Source: Perkinsus marinus ATCC 50983
Lineage: Eukaryota; Perkinsozoa; Perkinsida; Perkinsidae
Direction of reading: 5' to 3'
Length of the DNA: 64,000 nucleotides
Assembly (NCBI RefSeq): GCF_000006405.1
Contig: NW_003206658.1
Span: 1,018,984 to 1,082,983 of the forward strand
In this document: in pieces, positions 51,400-63,374 of the stretch
How positions within the stretch are numbered: position 1 is the stretch's first letter
Layout: each line of letters opens with the position of its first letter
The notes under the pieces: model-generated
Database searches by the model: none
Seen by the model: the letters and a program-made list of their open reading frames with translations, nothing else
Told to the model about the DNA's origin: nothing
Translations under genes and position numbers: made by a program

Positions 51400-54300
51400 T
51401 TATTCGCTACCACCTTTGCCAAACTGTTGCTCGTACATCTGGAGGAGCTGAAGAACAAGACAGAAATCACGGATGGGAGTATATGCAGACGACGTTACCT
51501 GTTCACTCGTGGTGGCATCTTCGGGATTCTTATCATCCCTTATCCTTATGAACCTCGGGAAACGTAGACCAACACCCTTCCCTCCCGCGCCGTCTATCAG
51601 ATTCGAGGCTGCACAAGAGAGTTTCTTGAAGAAACGCTGTAATTAGGTCCGCTGCATCCCAAGCCTCTTCAATTCAGAATATACACGTATATTGCAGCCC
51701 TGTGCACTTCAAGCAAGTTCCGATTGAAACATCTCCTCTTATAATCTGACTACAACCCCTTACCTCCTGTGTGGACTGGGCTAATACTCAAATCGGCACA
51801 TTGGATTTCCCAAACCTGTTCAGAGTTGTAACTGGCCCTACCCTCAAGTGTCGTTGCTACCTGTGTTCCGTCGAGCCATATATCGGGCGTCATCTTTTCA
51901 CTCACAACATAGTCAGCTCTTCTTCTTGGTATCACCTACCACTTTAATTCATCCTACCTTATACTGCCTCATTACGTTGTCCTTATGATAATCATAATGT
52001 TTGTCCAAAAATTCATCGGTGAACCCAGTAGCCACTTTGCAGCAACTCTGATACTCTCCATCATTGGCATCGTAGACGGCCAGAAGATAGGTGCCGTACA
52101 CGCCCGTGCGCTGAGACGTATTCATGAATCGCGAGAATTATAGTATCGGATATAATTATCATACGACTGATGACATTGAGTTCGCATCGACTTGCGATAT
52201 ACCCCTAGTAAACTCGATCACTAATGGCCTCACCTTTCCCTTCCCATAGAATGCCCCAATAGGCACAAGATCCAGGGAGTCCGCCATACCACTGAGGTAG
52301 TCCTTCTTCAACTTGAGCCAATTTAGGGACCTTCTGGACGGCTCGTAGGTTGCGTTCTCGACCAGCGTCTTCAACATCAACCCTACACCGTCAACTACAC
52401 CAAAGCACCTCCGCCACTCCTTCACCTTCACAAGAAGCATCAACGCTCTCAGTAAAGAAGGCTTGTATTTCCTCCTCCGAGTCCATATCGCGAGCCGTGG
52501 CAAAGTGTATCCTATCGGGGATCTCCTTCAGTCTAGTTCTCAAGGTCTGTGAAAAGCAATACCAACTTCCCTTTATATCTCCATAGGGACCACCGTATTG
52601 AGGTTTGAAAAGACTCGAGAGTTTCACTTCAACGCCTCAGACAGTCCAACCGTTCGCATACTACATCTAACCCCTTCCCAAACGATCGATTGAGAAGCAC
52701 CCAAGATGAAAAACTACGATAATCATTTCCAAAGACAACAAATGCGATATCGTTGCGGCTAAAACGGTTTTTCATATGATATCTCGACGATTTCCTCCGT
52801 TCCTAATCTCACCTTCCGCCTCGTGTCGAGATTCTGAGTTATCATCGACTCGGCGTCAAGGTAAATCAAATCAAATGGGAACAGACACACTTGAACCTGA
52901 TAGTAACAAATCTTGCTAATCTTGGAATTCCTCAACGCACCTTAATTTCAGACATCACCACGTTCTTCCTCGGTCTCGATGACAGGAGTTGGAAGGGAAG
53001 GACTTTGTGCTTTTCTCTGTCGAACGCCACCGCCTCGCAATCGATGATCATACTTTCCATGGGCTAAAAAAGGAATGATATCAGCGGAGCGAAGCAATTT
53101 TTGAACGACTCGAGCGAATTTCTTAATACCACAATTATGTAACATCATAGGATAAGAATTCCCATCGAACACACTATGAGATAGCAGAGATACTGTGCAG
53201 ATTCAATACTCCCGTATGGAAAGAACTAACGTCTATCACGAACCTCCGAGGAAGCATAAAGCGAATAATTCCACAGACGAGCTGGATGAAGTATACCAAC
53301 CTTCTGATGCGAGGATTCGATCGTCCCAGCAGATGGGCGAACTGCACCCACCCAACGTGGAAGTCTCATTTTCAATGGACCCCAAGGAGGCTCACCTTGT
53401 CAAGCGTATTCATCATCTCCTGTATAGCATCAATGACATCGGGATATCTGCCCAATCAATTCACCATCGCGACGTCAATTGACTCGTCTTACTTCTCAGT
53501 GAGATCCTCACTATTCCTACTGTAAACTCTTATCTCTGTCTTGCCCTTTTCTGTCGTCCACAAATGCACCTGGGCTCTTTCACCATCGTATCTGACCAGA
53601 ATACCATCACCTTCACTGAAAGTGTGAATTTCTGTAATTCAATATACCATAAATTGCACGCATCGTCGTATTCAATTGTCAGCGACTTTCGAAACCAGAA
53701 TTCATGAAAATGTCCTTTCACCGCAGACAGAAGACCATCTAGGTCAAAAATGAACGCGAAAATTCCGTCACCAAATTATACGATTCCAATTTCAGTTCTC
53801 CAAACCGTTCCTCTGCGTACTTATATTCCGCCGTAAACTTGATGTCTTTGAAGCGGTCAAGAACCTGAGTGAATTAGGGTGATTCAAATCAATCGCCGTC
53901 AGTGTGGTTTTACTTCCGTTATCGACTTTGTGGGTTTAGCGAGCATCGGCTTGACTGGTATCCCAGGAGTGACAGTACAGGCCTGAGGAACTGGGGTAGG
54001 GCGCGAGAAGTATCCTCTGTATATAATAATCGATTATGAAATACCTCAACGATCGTTGTAGAGTTTTTCTCTTTCTTTATTGGAAAATAGAGAATACAGA
54101 TTCTATCGGAAAATGCATATAACTACATCACAGTTCATCACGTGAGCATACCGCTGATTTCAAGGAGCGCAGCTTCCCTTTATAGCGTTTTTGACACGCA
54201 CGAGCTTAGGCATGGGATGAAGAATTATTCAAATTATGGTATGGAATATGCATCTTATTCGATTTCAATTATACAATCCAAAGTTGACTTAACGATCCAA

Positions 54301-56874
54301 TTTCGTATCATTGAGTATCTTCCGAGATGGTAGGTAGAATACAAAAAGGTCTGCCAACATATCATACCCACCTTGGAGAGCTCCTCTGGATTCGCCCCTG
54401 ATAAAAGGCATTCCACGAGTTTATCATAACTCGGTACTTCACAGAAGGCCTGCCAGGAACAATCAAACAGAGGCTGCGACTGATAATTTCGTGGCGCGTG
54501 ACGGAGGGGACGATTCACCTGTTTAGTGGCTGCCTCTAGCGCGATCATCTTCAGTGTTATCTTCTCCGAAGTCGGTGATGGTTTTTCTAACATGCATGAG
54601 AATCTTCAACGTGCGACGTAAGATACTTACCTTTGCGAATATCAGGGACGCATTCCTTATCCGCATTCCCCTGGGCCGGCTCAGTAAGAACGAAAGAGTA
54701 TGCTAATGCTTGAAGGATTGTTGCTGATAGTATCCCCACCCGAAGACGACCCTGAGGACCTATTCCGTATCTTACCAACTTGAACCTAAGATACCCACCT
54801 GCAAGGTCCGCACAATATACTTCGCCTCCTCCCCTTTCGCTGCCACCAAACACTTCGTTATTATATCCTTCCTCAGCCTCTGCGAGTCCTACCACTTCAC
54901 AATGATAGACGAAAAAATTCTTCGCCGTGCGTAGGCGAAAGATACCTTTCCTCTGGCCTGGCTCATGACCAGCAACTCCTTATATAGCTTGCTCAGTGTC
55001 AACGGAGGAGGTGCGAACAACATGGGCTGATTCACTCTAGACAGCAGTGCCGCCTCACCGAGGTCCTGAATAATCAGAATTTCATGGCGCGCGACAAAAT
55101 CAAGATACTCGACAGTTGTGTATAGATACTCAGAAGAGTCATACATAGAGATACCCACCGCGGCATTGCCGTTGCTGATATCGGCCGTGATATGCTTCTC
55201 AGAACGACCATAGACTTGAGCCATCGCTTTCAGAATAACATGATCACCAACACCAACCTAAGCCGAATCGACTAGGAGGACGACGACGACGATTGGTGAC
55301 GACCATTACTTCAACATTCTCATAGTCCGGTCTGAGCTTATTGATAAGTAGATATACTGCGTAGATGAGCTCTGAGGGGTTGTAGTATATTATGATACGG
55401 AATAGGTTAGCAAGAATAACCTGATCATAAACAACCATCGGGCTAAAGAATATCAAAACTTCAAGCTGATTTCAGTAGATGAAAAGTTATTGAAAATTCC
55501 GAAAGAATTCTCTCTCGATCGAAAAGCGGAGCGACGCTTGAATTGGGAAATATTCCGTTAAGGGTTTGTGATGCCCCATTGTGTACCGGCGAAGGCAAGG
55601 GTTTCCTCCACAGCAAATGGATTAATTTCGTGGCGCGCGACGGTTCTCACCAGAACCTTCTTCTTGGACCCTTGTCCAGAGTTCTTCAAGTCCTCTATCT
55701 TCTGTAGGGCCAAAGCCAGTAATGAGTAAGGAAGGTTCTTGCCTGGGGTAAGCTGAAAGAAAAATACCCTCGCTGGGAATCGAACCTGCGTCCTCAGCGA
55801 CTCACTTTGATTTGACTGAATTTGGAAGGATCGAAGGCGGGAGAAGAAATGTCACTGATAGCCGTAGGACTCTTACCTGAAATGATGATGAATCAATCAG
55901 AATTTTCTACGAAGAATCGCCATGAAATTCACAACAGCAATTATTATTCCAACAACAGTTTATTGCCCAAGTCGATCTGAACCGCATCACCACATAAAAT
56001 TAATACCAGAGGGCCGATAAAAACGGAAAACACGTCACATCTTACGAACGCCCCTCGACAGGACGGGGACATTCACGCCCGTATACGCATATGATTTGTG
56101 CGGTATACTATATACGCGCATATATATACCTTCATCATTTTGATGTATTCCCACGCTTCAAGGTGAGAAAATATAAGAACGTTTTAACTCTACCAATGAA
56201 AACCACCTCAACAGTTCTTACCAGCTGCAATTGACACCTTCCAAATGGACGAAGGACCTGGTAGTGGCCATAACATACCATGTTAACCCAAGAGGAACCT
56301 TACCAGTGCCCTTAGTGATTTGGGCCAGCTTTTCCGCATCAGTCTTGCCAGGCTGCTTTAGAGCCTCTGCCAGAGGGATCGTGCTGAAGACGACCAGGGA
56401 TGAGAAATTTCTCCCCCACAACGATTTTCCTCAGGGAAAAGGTTCGATCTAGAGAGTCAAGCTATGGATAAACATTCAACTACTGATATTTTCCGAGGAA
56501 TAATGACAAAGAAAGTTAATCACGGAGAGAACATCCTCGTTACGGAATATCATCATCATCATCTTCATAATCGTCATCCACTTCTTCTTCATCCGAGTTC
56601 ATCTTGTCCTCCACTGTGGGCTGAAAGAAACTCTAAATTATCGAAAAAATGGGGGAAAACTTACTTGATCCACAGCAGTCTGTTGGTCATCCACTTTTTC
56701 ATCTTCTTTCTCTTCAACTTTCTCAATTTTCCTCTTCTTCTCGACTGGCTCCTCAACTTTGCTTTTATCAGGCGAAATTGCTGTCGATCGCTTCGCTCCG
56801 CTCATCATCATCGTAAAAGCGTTGACGGCTGTTGGTGACATGTTTTCCTTCGAAGAGGAGGAGGAGGAGGACAT
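51400..56874 (-). CDS. LIG1: ATP-dependent DNA ligase I
   Basis: About 15 exons on the minus strand. N-terminus: [20 protein letters not shown], with a basic KKRKIEK nuclear signal. DNA-binding domain: [117 protein letters not shown]. Adenylation domain: [25 protein letters not shown] joined to YDGERAQVH (motif I, catalytic Lys), [52 protein letters not shown] domain: [67 protein letters not shown], ending QQFGKGGSE at TAA 51400-51402. It seals Okazaki fragments. All six nucleotidyltransferase motifs seem present. Confidence 0.97.
53592..53820 (-). other. ligase intron splitting the catalytic lysine codon
   Basis: The donor gtacgc follows ...FTAEY-AA; the acceptor ctggtcag precedes A-TAC-GAT. 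Splicing in phase 2 rebuilds the AAA lysine of motif I (KYDGER). Reading through the acceptor instead would give a false Arg at this position. Confidence 0.85.
54480..54518 (-). repeat. 39-nt F2 intron of the ligase gene
   Basis: The whole F2 motif aatttcgtggcgcgtgacgg (54485-54504, plus strand) fills half of this intron. Exons join EAATKQ to [12 protein letters not shown]. Confidence 0.9.
54752..54798 (-). repeat. F4 intron of the ligase gene
   Basis: 47 nt. On the minus strand gtgggtatcttagg ... ggtaagatacggaa forms the F4 hairpin next to the donor. Exons join YIVRTLQ to [12 protein letters not shown]. Confidence 0.9.
55078..55095 (-). repeat. F2 motif in a ligase intron
   Basis: The plus strand reads aatttcatggcgcgcgac. 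It lies in the intron between NAAVG(I) and [11 protein letters not shown]. Confidence 0.85.
55624..55643 (-). repeat. F2 motif in a ligase intron
   Basis: The plus strand reads aatttcgtggcgcgcgacgg, one base from the 54485 copy. It lies just downstream of the exon ending GSKKKVLV. Confidence 0.85.
55753..55876 (-). repeat. F1 intron of the ligase gene
   Basis: 124 nt. On the minus strand ctgaggacgcaggttcgatt is a tRNA-like variable loop plus B box. Then come 5 + 7 + 1 nt and TTTTT, ctttcag. The last 20 nt nearly match the KDEL-receptor intron. Confidence 0.9.
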
Positions 56875-56937
56875 ACTCGAGGCAACAACAGAGACTCCTG
56901 AAGAGCTCTTTGATCACATACAAAAGAGGTTTAGGTG

Positions 56938-56970
56938 GAAAAACGACACCTGTGGGATTCGAGCCCGCGT
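56938..56970 (-). repeat. tRNA 3'-half-like module with T-run
   Basis: The minus strand reads cgggctcgaatccc, then acceptor-like nucleotides and TTTTT at the expected spacing. It lies just upstream of the ligase start. Confidence 0.65.
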
Positions 56971-58700
56971 ATACATACCGTGGCTGTTCCTTACGAGGTC
57001 GTGTACATCCGTATTTCCCGAATAGTATTGGAGTCTATTCGGATTCCTGTCATACTCTTACTCTTCACCGGAGACATCTCATTCTACTACAAACATCACA
57101 AAGAACATGCATGTGTCAATCAAATACGGTGTAGTGTTCATCATCACTATTCAACAAGCAAACGAATAGGACCTCCACCCAGCCCCCGCCTGCTCCACCG
57201 ACGCACGTCGAAGTGTTACATCAACGTTACTGCCCAAGGTGCGTTAATTATTCCGATACTGTGAATATTTACCTCATCAATTCCCACTATGTCATCAGCC
57301 GGTGGGGTGACGGAACCATTCTCGTAAAATCCTCACGATAGCACCGGCCCTGACTCGGAACTCCTGAGGGAATCGGCCATCAGGAACAGACCCTGGACTG
57401 AGTTCACCAAGGAGCGAGATATCGAAGTAGTACTATCTTATCGACGACAGAGAGAACCCTTTACCACTCCACGAGTAAATCACAGCCTCTCCCTTGGGGA
57501 CAACAGTGATAGACTCATCCAACTGACAAAAACGGTGGATCATGAATCCCTCCACTCCGCCTGGTATGACCTCACAAACTAAACATTCAAATGAACATAT
57601 AATGTTGACAAGATACCAATAGCCGAATCATGCGAGACGGAGAGAGTCCGATAACGGCCGCCATGCACGTCCATCTGGGATGGGAACTGTAGGGGGCCAT
57701 GAACCTTAATTTACCAAAGCTGAGCTCAGATCGAGGTCCATCGACAGTTGACATCCACCTATCAGTAATGACAATGAGAAATGTAAGTAGTACCTTATCC
57801 ACGATCATTGTTGGCCAAACCTATCGGAATTTCCCATAGGTTCAAGTCCAATAGTAATAATTCTATTCGTACTGATATACATACAATAAGTACAGGCCAC
57901 TGGTCATCCCCGAGAGGAAGCCATGGAGTGGGTTTGTTCATCCATGGAAAATGGATAAAGATATACTCTAGAGAATAAATTATCATGCACATAATCAAAC
58001 AATTTCTTCTCAGTCTAACTTTATTCGAGTCGAAGATTGTGATCATTCTACGAGGAACCCGCCGAAGGGAGGTGACCATCAGCTATTCCGTTATGCAGGC
58101 ATCATCAACTCCAACAGGTTTCCATGTTCCGATGATTGGACGCATGGGCTCAGTGATGAACCTAACTGATTAGGCCAATCGATCAAATATCCTGCACGCA
58201 TGCACACCTCGTCCACCATCATGGTCGTCGGTACGCTTAGTCTGCATCAACAAAGAAATGAAACATGTAATTTTTCACCATTAGAGAAGGCCATAGGCCA
58301 GTGAGCGGGCAGAACTGGTCAGTTACTAAGAGAAACTACGAGTAACTTCTCCGTACGCAAAGACAAGGGCGAGTATGAAGGTGCGTGAAACAACCGAAGA
58401 TACCACTGCGAATTGAAGAGTCGCTTTCACCTCACCCGTGACTATATAGTGAAAATCCATTCAACCGCAAGGCTGTGATGACGACCTACAGCCTGTAGGC
58501 TCAAGGAACCCATCATTCCGCAAACTTGATATTAGGTAAACTTTTATGCACATTGGGGAGACACGGTTGTTGGAGAGTTACTATTGTTGACTACAAAGAT
58601 CGATAAAGAACAAATAGATCGGAGCGGATGGAGTTTCGAAAACCGCGCGATGATTCTTCACTATCTAGTGCGCCGCTGGTGGAAATCCTTAGTGTTCGAC
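56971..58700 (-). other. possible minus-strand exons of an unidentified gene
   Basis: Minus-strand pieces look protein-like: VIPGGVEGFMIHRFCQLDES, ITVVPKGEAVIYSWSGKGFS near 57570-57440; STVDGPRSELSFGKLRFMAP near 57750; MDFHYIVTGEVKATLQFAVV near 58460. A VPS13-like beta protein is a weak guess only. No continuous chain could be built. Confidence 0.2.
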
Positions 58701-58867
58701 AAAAACTGCTATCACACTTCAACGAATTACTTTGGGCGATAACATTACGATATTTGCATTGAATCTTCAATCGCGAGTAAGCTCTCGCGCTGATAATAGC
58801 GCCGATAATAACCTCAGCGTCTGCGGTTCAACCATAAGACGCCAGTGCACTTCAATTTCCCGACATG

Positions 58868-58908
58868 GAATGAGGTCGCAGGTTCGAACCCCACAGGGGA
58901 CACTTTTC
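58868..58908 (+). repeat. tRNA 3'-half-like module, probably in a 5' UTR intron of S10
   Basis: Tgaggtcgcaggttcgaacc is a near-perfect tRNA variable loop plus B box (58881-58891). It is followed by 5 + 7 + 1 nt and CTTTT. An acceptor-like cctaag lies near 58990, before the S10 ATG. Confidence 0.75.
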
Positions 58909-59007
58909 CGCCAAATAATTATCGATCACGCTGCGGGCGCGCTCTTGCTTTTTCCGTCTACCCTTTCCAAAGGCCGCTACCACCACCTAAGCATTGCCCT
59001 TATAATC

Positions 59008-59492
59008 ATGGTGCTAATCAGAAAGGAGGATCGTCGTACTGTCTATGAGCATCTCTTCAAGGAGGGCGTCATCGTTGTTGAGAAGAAGCCCACTTTGAAG
59101 CATCATCGTCAGATGGAGGTTGCCAACCTTCATGTCATGATGATCATGAAGTCCCTCTCTTCCAGGTAATACCCCCTCACATCGTCCACCATCTCCCTAC
59201 CTTATCATTTTTCAGAGATCTCGTCGATGAGAAGTTCAACTGGCAGTGGCACTACTATACCCTCAATGATGATGGCATCGAGTATCTTCGTCAATACCTC
59301 CACCTTCCTGTACTACTATGGGGGACTCTAGTGATCAGTAATTGATTCATCGATCAGGCCACCGCTTTCCCCGACACCATGACCAAGCAGCGCCCTACCC
59401 GCGCCATTGGTGGTGACGATGAGGAGCGTAAGCCCCGTCGCGACTGGGGTGGCAACAAGTGGGGTCAGCAGCAGAAGCCTGTCGAGGCCTAA
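59008..59492 (+). CDS. RPS10: 40S ribosomal protein S10
   Basis: Three exons: MVLIRKEDRRTVYEHLFKEG, VIVVEKKPTLKHHRQMEVAN, LHVMMIMKSLSSR; then (intron 59166-59215) DLVDEKFNWQWHYYTLNDDG, IEYLRQYLHLP; then (intron 59310-59357) ATAFPDTMTKQRPTRAIGGD and a basic tail to TAA 59490-59492. The conserved S10 core 'I..YE.LFKEGV' and 'F.W..YY.L...GI.YLR.YLHLP' is complete. It is a beak-region protein of the small subunit. Length (about 129 aa) is slightly short of animal S10. Confidence 0.97.
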
Positions 59493-60209
59493 AATATCAT
59501 AACTCAAGGGCACTTAGGTTGATGATTAAGGCTTAGAGCGTCAACGCTACAAATATCGTTACTATTGTTGTGTTGAGTAATAGTTTTTACAGCTAAGGAA
59601 ATCAGGGAGAAAACCACATACACACTTCTGTGTCGTGGAACACAGTCGCTGTTGTTGAAGATGTGCCTTTGTTACTATCAAACACAACATTGGTGTGATA
59701 ATAGGGTTTGGATAGTAGAAAATCAACTACTGAGAATATATGAAATTGAAGTTATCATCATATGTTACGAAAGGAGTGGTATGATTGTTATACACTCTTC
59801 TCAGCAGTCTTGATATTATCATCTTCTACAACTACTTTACATCACTACTACAGATACTTCTCAAATGAAAGAGAAGTTGAATGAATTATGGTATCATACG
59901 AATACCAAGACGTCGCTGAGCACCTGTAAGAATGATCATCATCACTAAGTCATCGTATCCAAGCCCAACTCACCTTCTGTCTTCAACTCAATGAGATACT
60001 CCATCATCATTGGGCTGCTGTTTCTGTTGCCTGAAAACATGAATGTTAGGCAGTGGTTCGATCAATGCCCACGCGCTGAAGCAATAGAAGTGACAATGCT
60101 TTCTGCATATGCTACTACTGTTAGAAAAACTGTAAAAATAATTCCAGCGTTACTAATACCACACCATTGTCAAATCACCCATGCATATTAACAATGGCTC
60201 GCCTCCCAC
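59493..60209. other. intergenic region, convergent ends
   Basis: It lies between the S10 3' end and the 3' end of the HAD-like gene. It is AT-rich with several short direct repeats of gttgtt/actactac type. No gene seen. Confidence 0.5.
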
Positions 60210-61510
60210 TTACTCGGAAGTACTGCATAACCTGCGATCAATATCGGCAGCATAGAAGTCTAAAACATCTTCTGAGCAGGCATCAACCACAGAGTAGGCT
60301 TCAGCTTCACCAACCAAGATACTTCTCAATGAATAATATAAATACGTCTGGAGAGATACGGCGGTACGAAAATCTTCCGACTGCGCAAATTGATATATTA
60401 CCATTTGACGTTGGATATCCTGGATGGTTGGAGAAGCCTTGAGCATACACGTCTTGACAGAAGTGTTGGGAAGGAGAGTACGGATCATAGCACTTGGACT
60501 TACATCACCTGGTTGGTTGCCAATGAATAGCACCTGAAGGTCCCCGGTTCGAATCTGAGTAGGGGCATTATAACCTACCTGCGATGCTCCGCTCCCTCTA
60601 GGTATTTGTGAGTACCACTGGCTGACCACTTTAACAGCTGACGCCTCCTTTTGCCTGAGAAATACTCCTCCTTTCCTTGGCATCAGCTCGGTGCCAACAG
60701 CCTACTTGATCCCTCTCGTCAAGTGGTTTTTGGGTACATGTACCACATTGATGCGATCCAATAGGGGGAGTAGCCGAGGAAGGTAGAGGGAACAGCTCTC
60801 CCGTACCCAACCCTCTGTACTAGAGCTTAGCACGCAGACGTTACCTCGAGTAAGACGGAGTAGGAGGGTGAGGAACCCCTCAACCACTGACGTGTATACA
60901 CTCGAGATGGTTAACTGAAACAGAGGAGATACATAACCAGAGTCTATTAGATTGACAGGCTCCTCCAAAAATGACGAGGAGAGGTTGACCCCAGTATTTT
61001 GCGTCGAAATATCTTCTCCCATCCGCGAAATTAAACTCCCTGTTGAGAGCATATCGCTCATCCGAGTGACGTATTCGCTAGTTGAATACTTTTATCGCAA
61101 CGTCAACAACACGGTGGTATCCATTCACTCAACCACGAGTGAGGAAGGTGTTATATCCATCGAACATGTCCTTTCCCTACTACCTTTCCTCCATGATCCG
61201 TGAGGACCCCAGTAGGCATAATGGTGTCATCCCAATCTAGAATGACCATACACTGCCTGTCATCATAGTAGTAATAGTCTCCTGAACTAATACTAGTAGG
61301 AGTAGAACAGACAGTAGAATAGGAGCTGTTTGTGGGGGATGACGACCAGGCCTTGGGGGACTCCTCGACAGTAGGGCGATCGTAGGGACTCATAGAGGAC
61401 ATCATTTTCGAAGAAGGTGACAATATAACACCTGAGGTCGTTTGGGATGACAAGTTTGCCAAGTACCAGTTGGGATCGAGACTAATATGAAACAATGGAC
61501 CATCAAACAA
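60210..61510 (-). CDS. HAD-like phosphatase-fold protein
   Basis: Minus-strand exons: MFDGPLFHISLDPNWYLANL, a Ser-rich linker, then CMVILDWDDTIMPTGVLTDH (HAD motif I, DxDDT); VEGFLTLLLRLTRGNVCVLS SSTEGWVRESCSLYLPRLLP (motif II region); VLFIGNQPGDVSPSAMIRTL, VKTCMLKASPTIQDIQRQM (motif III-IV region), to a stop near 60210. The 'DWDDT..PT' and 'V..V....GWV..S...LP' patterns match a protist HAD-like family of unknown substrate. The motif IV acidic pair appears as GNQPGD instead of GD..E, so catalysis is uncertain. Intron 60534-60578 is an F1 intron. Confidence 0.6.
60534..60578 (-). repeat. F1 intron of the HAD-like gene
   Basis: 45 nt. The plus strand reads ctgaaggtccccggttcgaa, a tRNA variable loop and B box antisense to the gene. 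Exons join RGSGASQ to VLFIGNQPGDVS. Confidence 0.85.
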
Positions 61511-61699
61511 AGCTCACATTGTGAGGAACACAATCAGCATGGTAGGAAAGGTCATCCCCAAGATAGTGGACCAGAAAGAACTATGTAAGCGAGTTGAAAA
61601 CGGCGCACTGGAGGGAATAATAGCGAAAGTTTCGACACGAACGACAAAGGGAGAAACAATAAGTTGAGATTGTCTAAACGATAAGGTACAAAGCTCGCA

Positions 61700-61744
61700 T
61701 TCGTGAGGCTCTAGGTTCGAGTCGAGCACTCGCTTTGGTTTTAA
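61700..61744 (+). repeat. tRNA 3'-half-like module with T-run
   Basis: Ctctaggttcgagtcgagc is followed by an acceptor-like strand and GGTTTT. It lies upstream of the HAD-like gene. Confidence 0.55.
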
Positions 61745-61997
61745 CAGTTTTGTTTCAGAGAGAGAAAGTGTGGTCAAGATCGTGGAGAGTGTCTACATAG
61801 CGAACTGCCCTTAGCCAAACAAAGTTTGGACAATCGTCAGTTAAAATAAGGCTTTTAGTGTAGTGCTGACCGGGTGCATATAACACTCGCATAACAATAA
61901 CGCTTTTAGAACTCTTTTTTCATCGTTCACAGGCATTTGCAATCTTCATGAGGATTTTACTGCTCTTCACCGCTGAACAGTGAAATACCAAAAACAC

Positions 61998-62075
61998 GAA
62001 AAACGCAAGTGCCGGGATCGAACCTGCGACCCCTCCAACTGACGATATTTCAATTGCCTATCGGCCTGTTTCTGT
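61998..62075 (-). repeat. tRNA-like element with A- and B-box-like sequences and T-run
   Basis: The minus strand reads aggccgataggcaattg (A-box-like), then ggggtcgcaggttcgatccc (B box), then acceptor-like nucleotides and TTTTT. Acceptor strands do not pair with the 5' side. It shares gtgccgggatcgaac (plus strand) with 7895-7909. Confidence 0.65.
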
Positions 62076-62212
62076 TGCTGTCGCACCAAGAGCTGATGGC
62101 CCGACTCGTGTGGCTGCCAATTCCGTCGTCAGTATATCTTCACTTTCCATGTCCTCTGGTCGAGCTCATCGTAATAAGGTATACATCTCTCATGGGATTA
62201 CCTACGGCATAG

Positions 62213-63374
62213 TCGTAGGCTGTTATTGCTACGTTACTATGCTTGAGTGGATGAGGATAGGTAGAGGGCATGTTTGTGCCTAATACGGATACCTGGCTTG
62301 GTACGCATATGGAAAAATGCGTTACTTTTTACTGACTAATACTCAACTATCGTTGGTTAGGGTATGCCTGACTCAGGCAAACCCTCAGGCAGCCTGAGCA
62401 TTACTAAAGGAACTCTATTCTCTCTCTTCTATTAACCTCCGACCACGTAGTAAGGATTTGCCTAAAGTTGTCCATCGGGCTGACCCTGACCATAGCTGTT
62501 GTGTGTACACATAGTACACTATCAGCTGGATCTAGGCTTGATCATTCGACCCACAGTGTAGTCTTCCAAATCCTGGGAGATTCTCGAATAAGTCCATTAA
62601 ATGCCATCCGCTCTCGTTGTGTCGAGAATAAGTGAATTGTACGCGTCTTAGGACTCTGAGTGAAAGCCTTGTTCTGGCCCGTTGAAGAAGTCAGGAGGCC
62701 GAGGCAGGAGTTTGTCCCAAAAGTTTAAATGATTAGGGATTAACGCAAAGTACAAGACTTTGTGGAAGCTTATTTAACATAATAAATGAATATATAAAGG
62801 CCCTAGCGCTAGGATTCATAGCATAGGGCTAGTGAATGTCATTTGTGTCTAAATAGAAGATGAAAAGACACAATGCCCAACAACTCCTTTGCATGAAAAA
62901 GAGGTTGGCCCAGAGTTTCACTACGAACAACGATGACATGGAACTGGCGGATGAGTTGGGTAATGTTTGCTTATATGTGGACCTTTCCTCCGATTTTCCG
63001 GTGTATTTTTGAATTTCCTTGTATTCTGCAACCTTCTATGCTCAACATCCAACTCGGAAGGGTCATCTCTTAAAGTACGGTTGCCTAGGTCTAAACATCT
63101 TCATGATGTCTTGTAGAGAGGACGCGAGGGCCGGAGGTGGAAGATAGGTGATTCACAGGCTTGTGAGTACACGTGATTCGTCTTCGGCGGACTTGCTATC
63201 GGGTCTCTGATTATACAACACGCAGTCTTCGGAAGGACTATATGGCTTTCATCAGGAATTTGGGGAAGGTGTGGTATTCAACTCGATAAGGATTGGTGAG
63301 TGAATGAGGAGTTCATGGATGGCCTGTTGAATTCAGTGAGGTTATTCCTAGGGAAGGTGGTATTTTCGTTTTAA
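62213..63374. other. intergenic region
   Basis: No supported exon. Small palindromes occur near 62347-62361 (tgcctgactcaggca), 62380-62400 and 62800-62815 (cctagcgctagg). It includes the promoter of the AAA ATPase. Confidence 0.45.

Noticed and set aside
53572-53600. Apparent ligase with Arg instead of the catalytic Lys (VRYDGER)
   Set aside because: This arises only if the intron end is read as coding. The acceptor ctggtcag and the upstream exon FTAEY-AA restore KYDGER.
56784-56796. F3 motif in the ligase first exon as an unspliced intron
   Set aside because: The frame is open through it (MMSGAKRST), and no GT-AG pair surrounds it.
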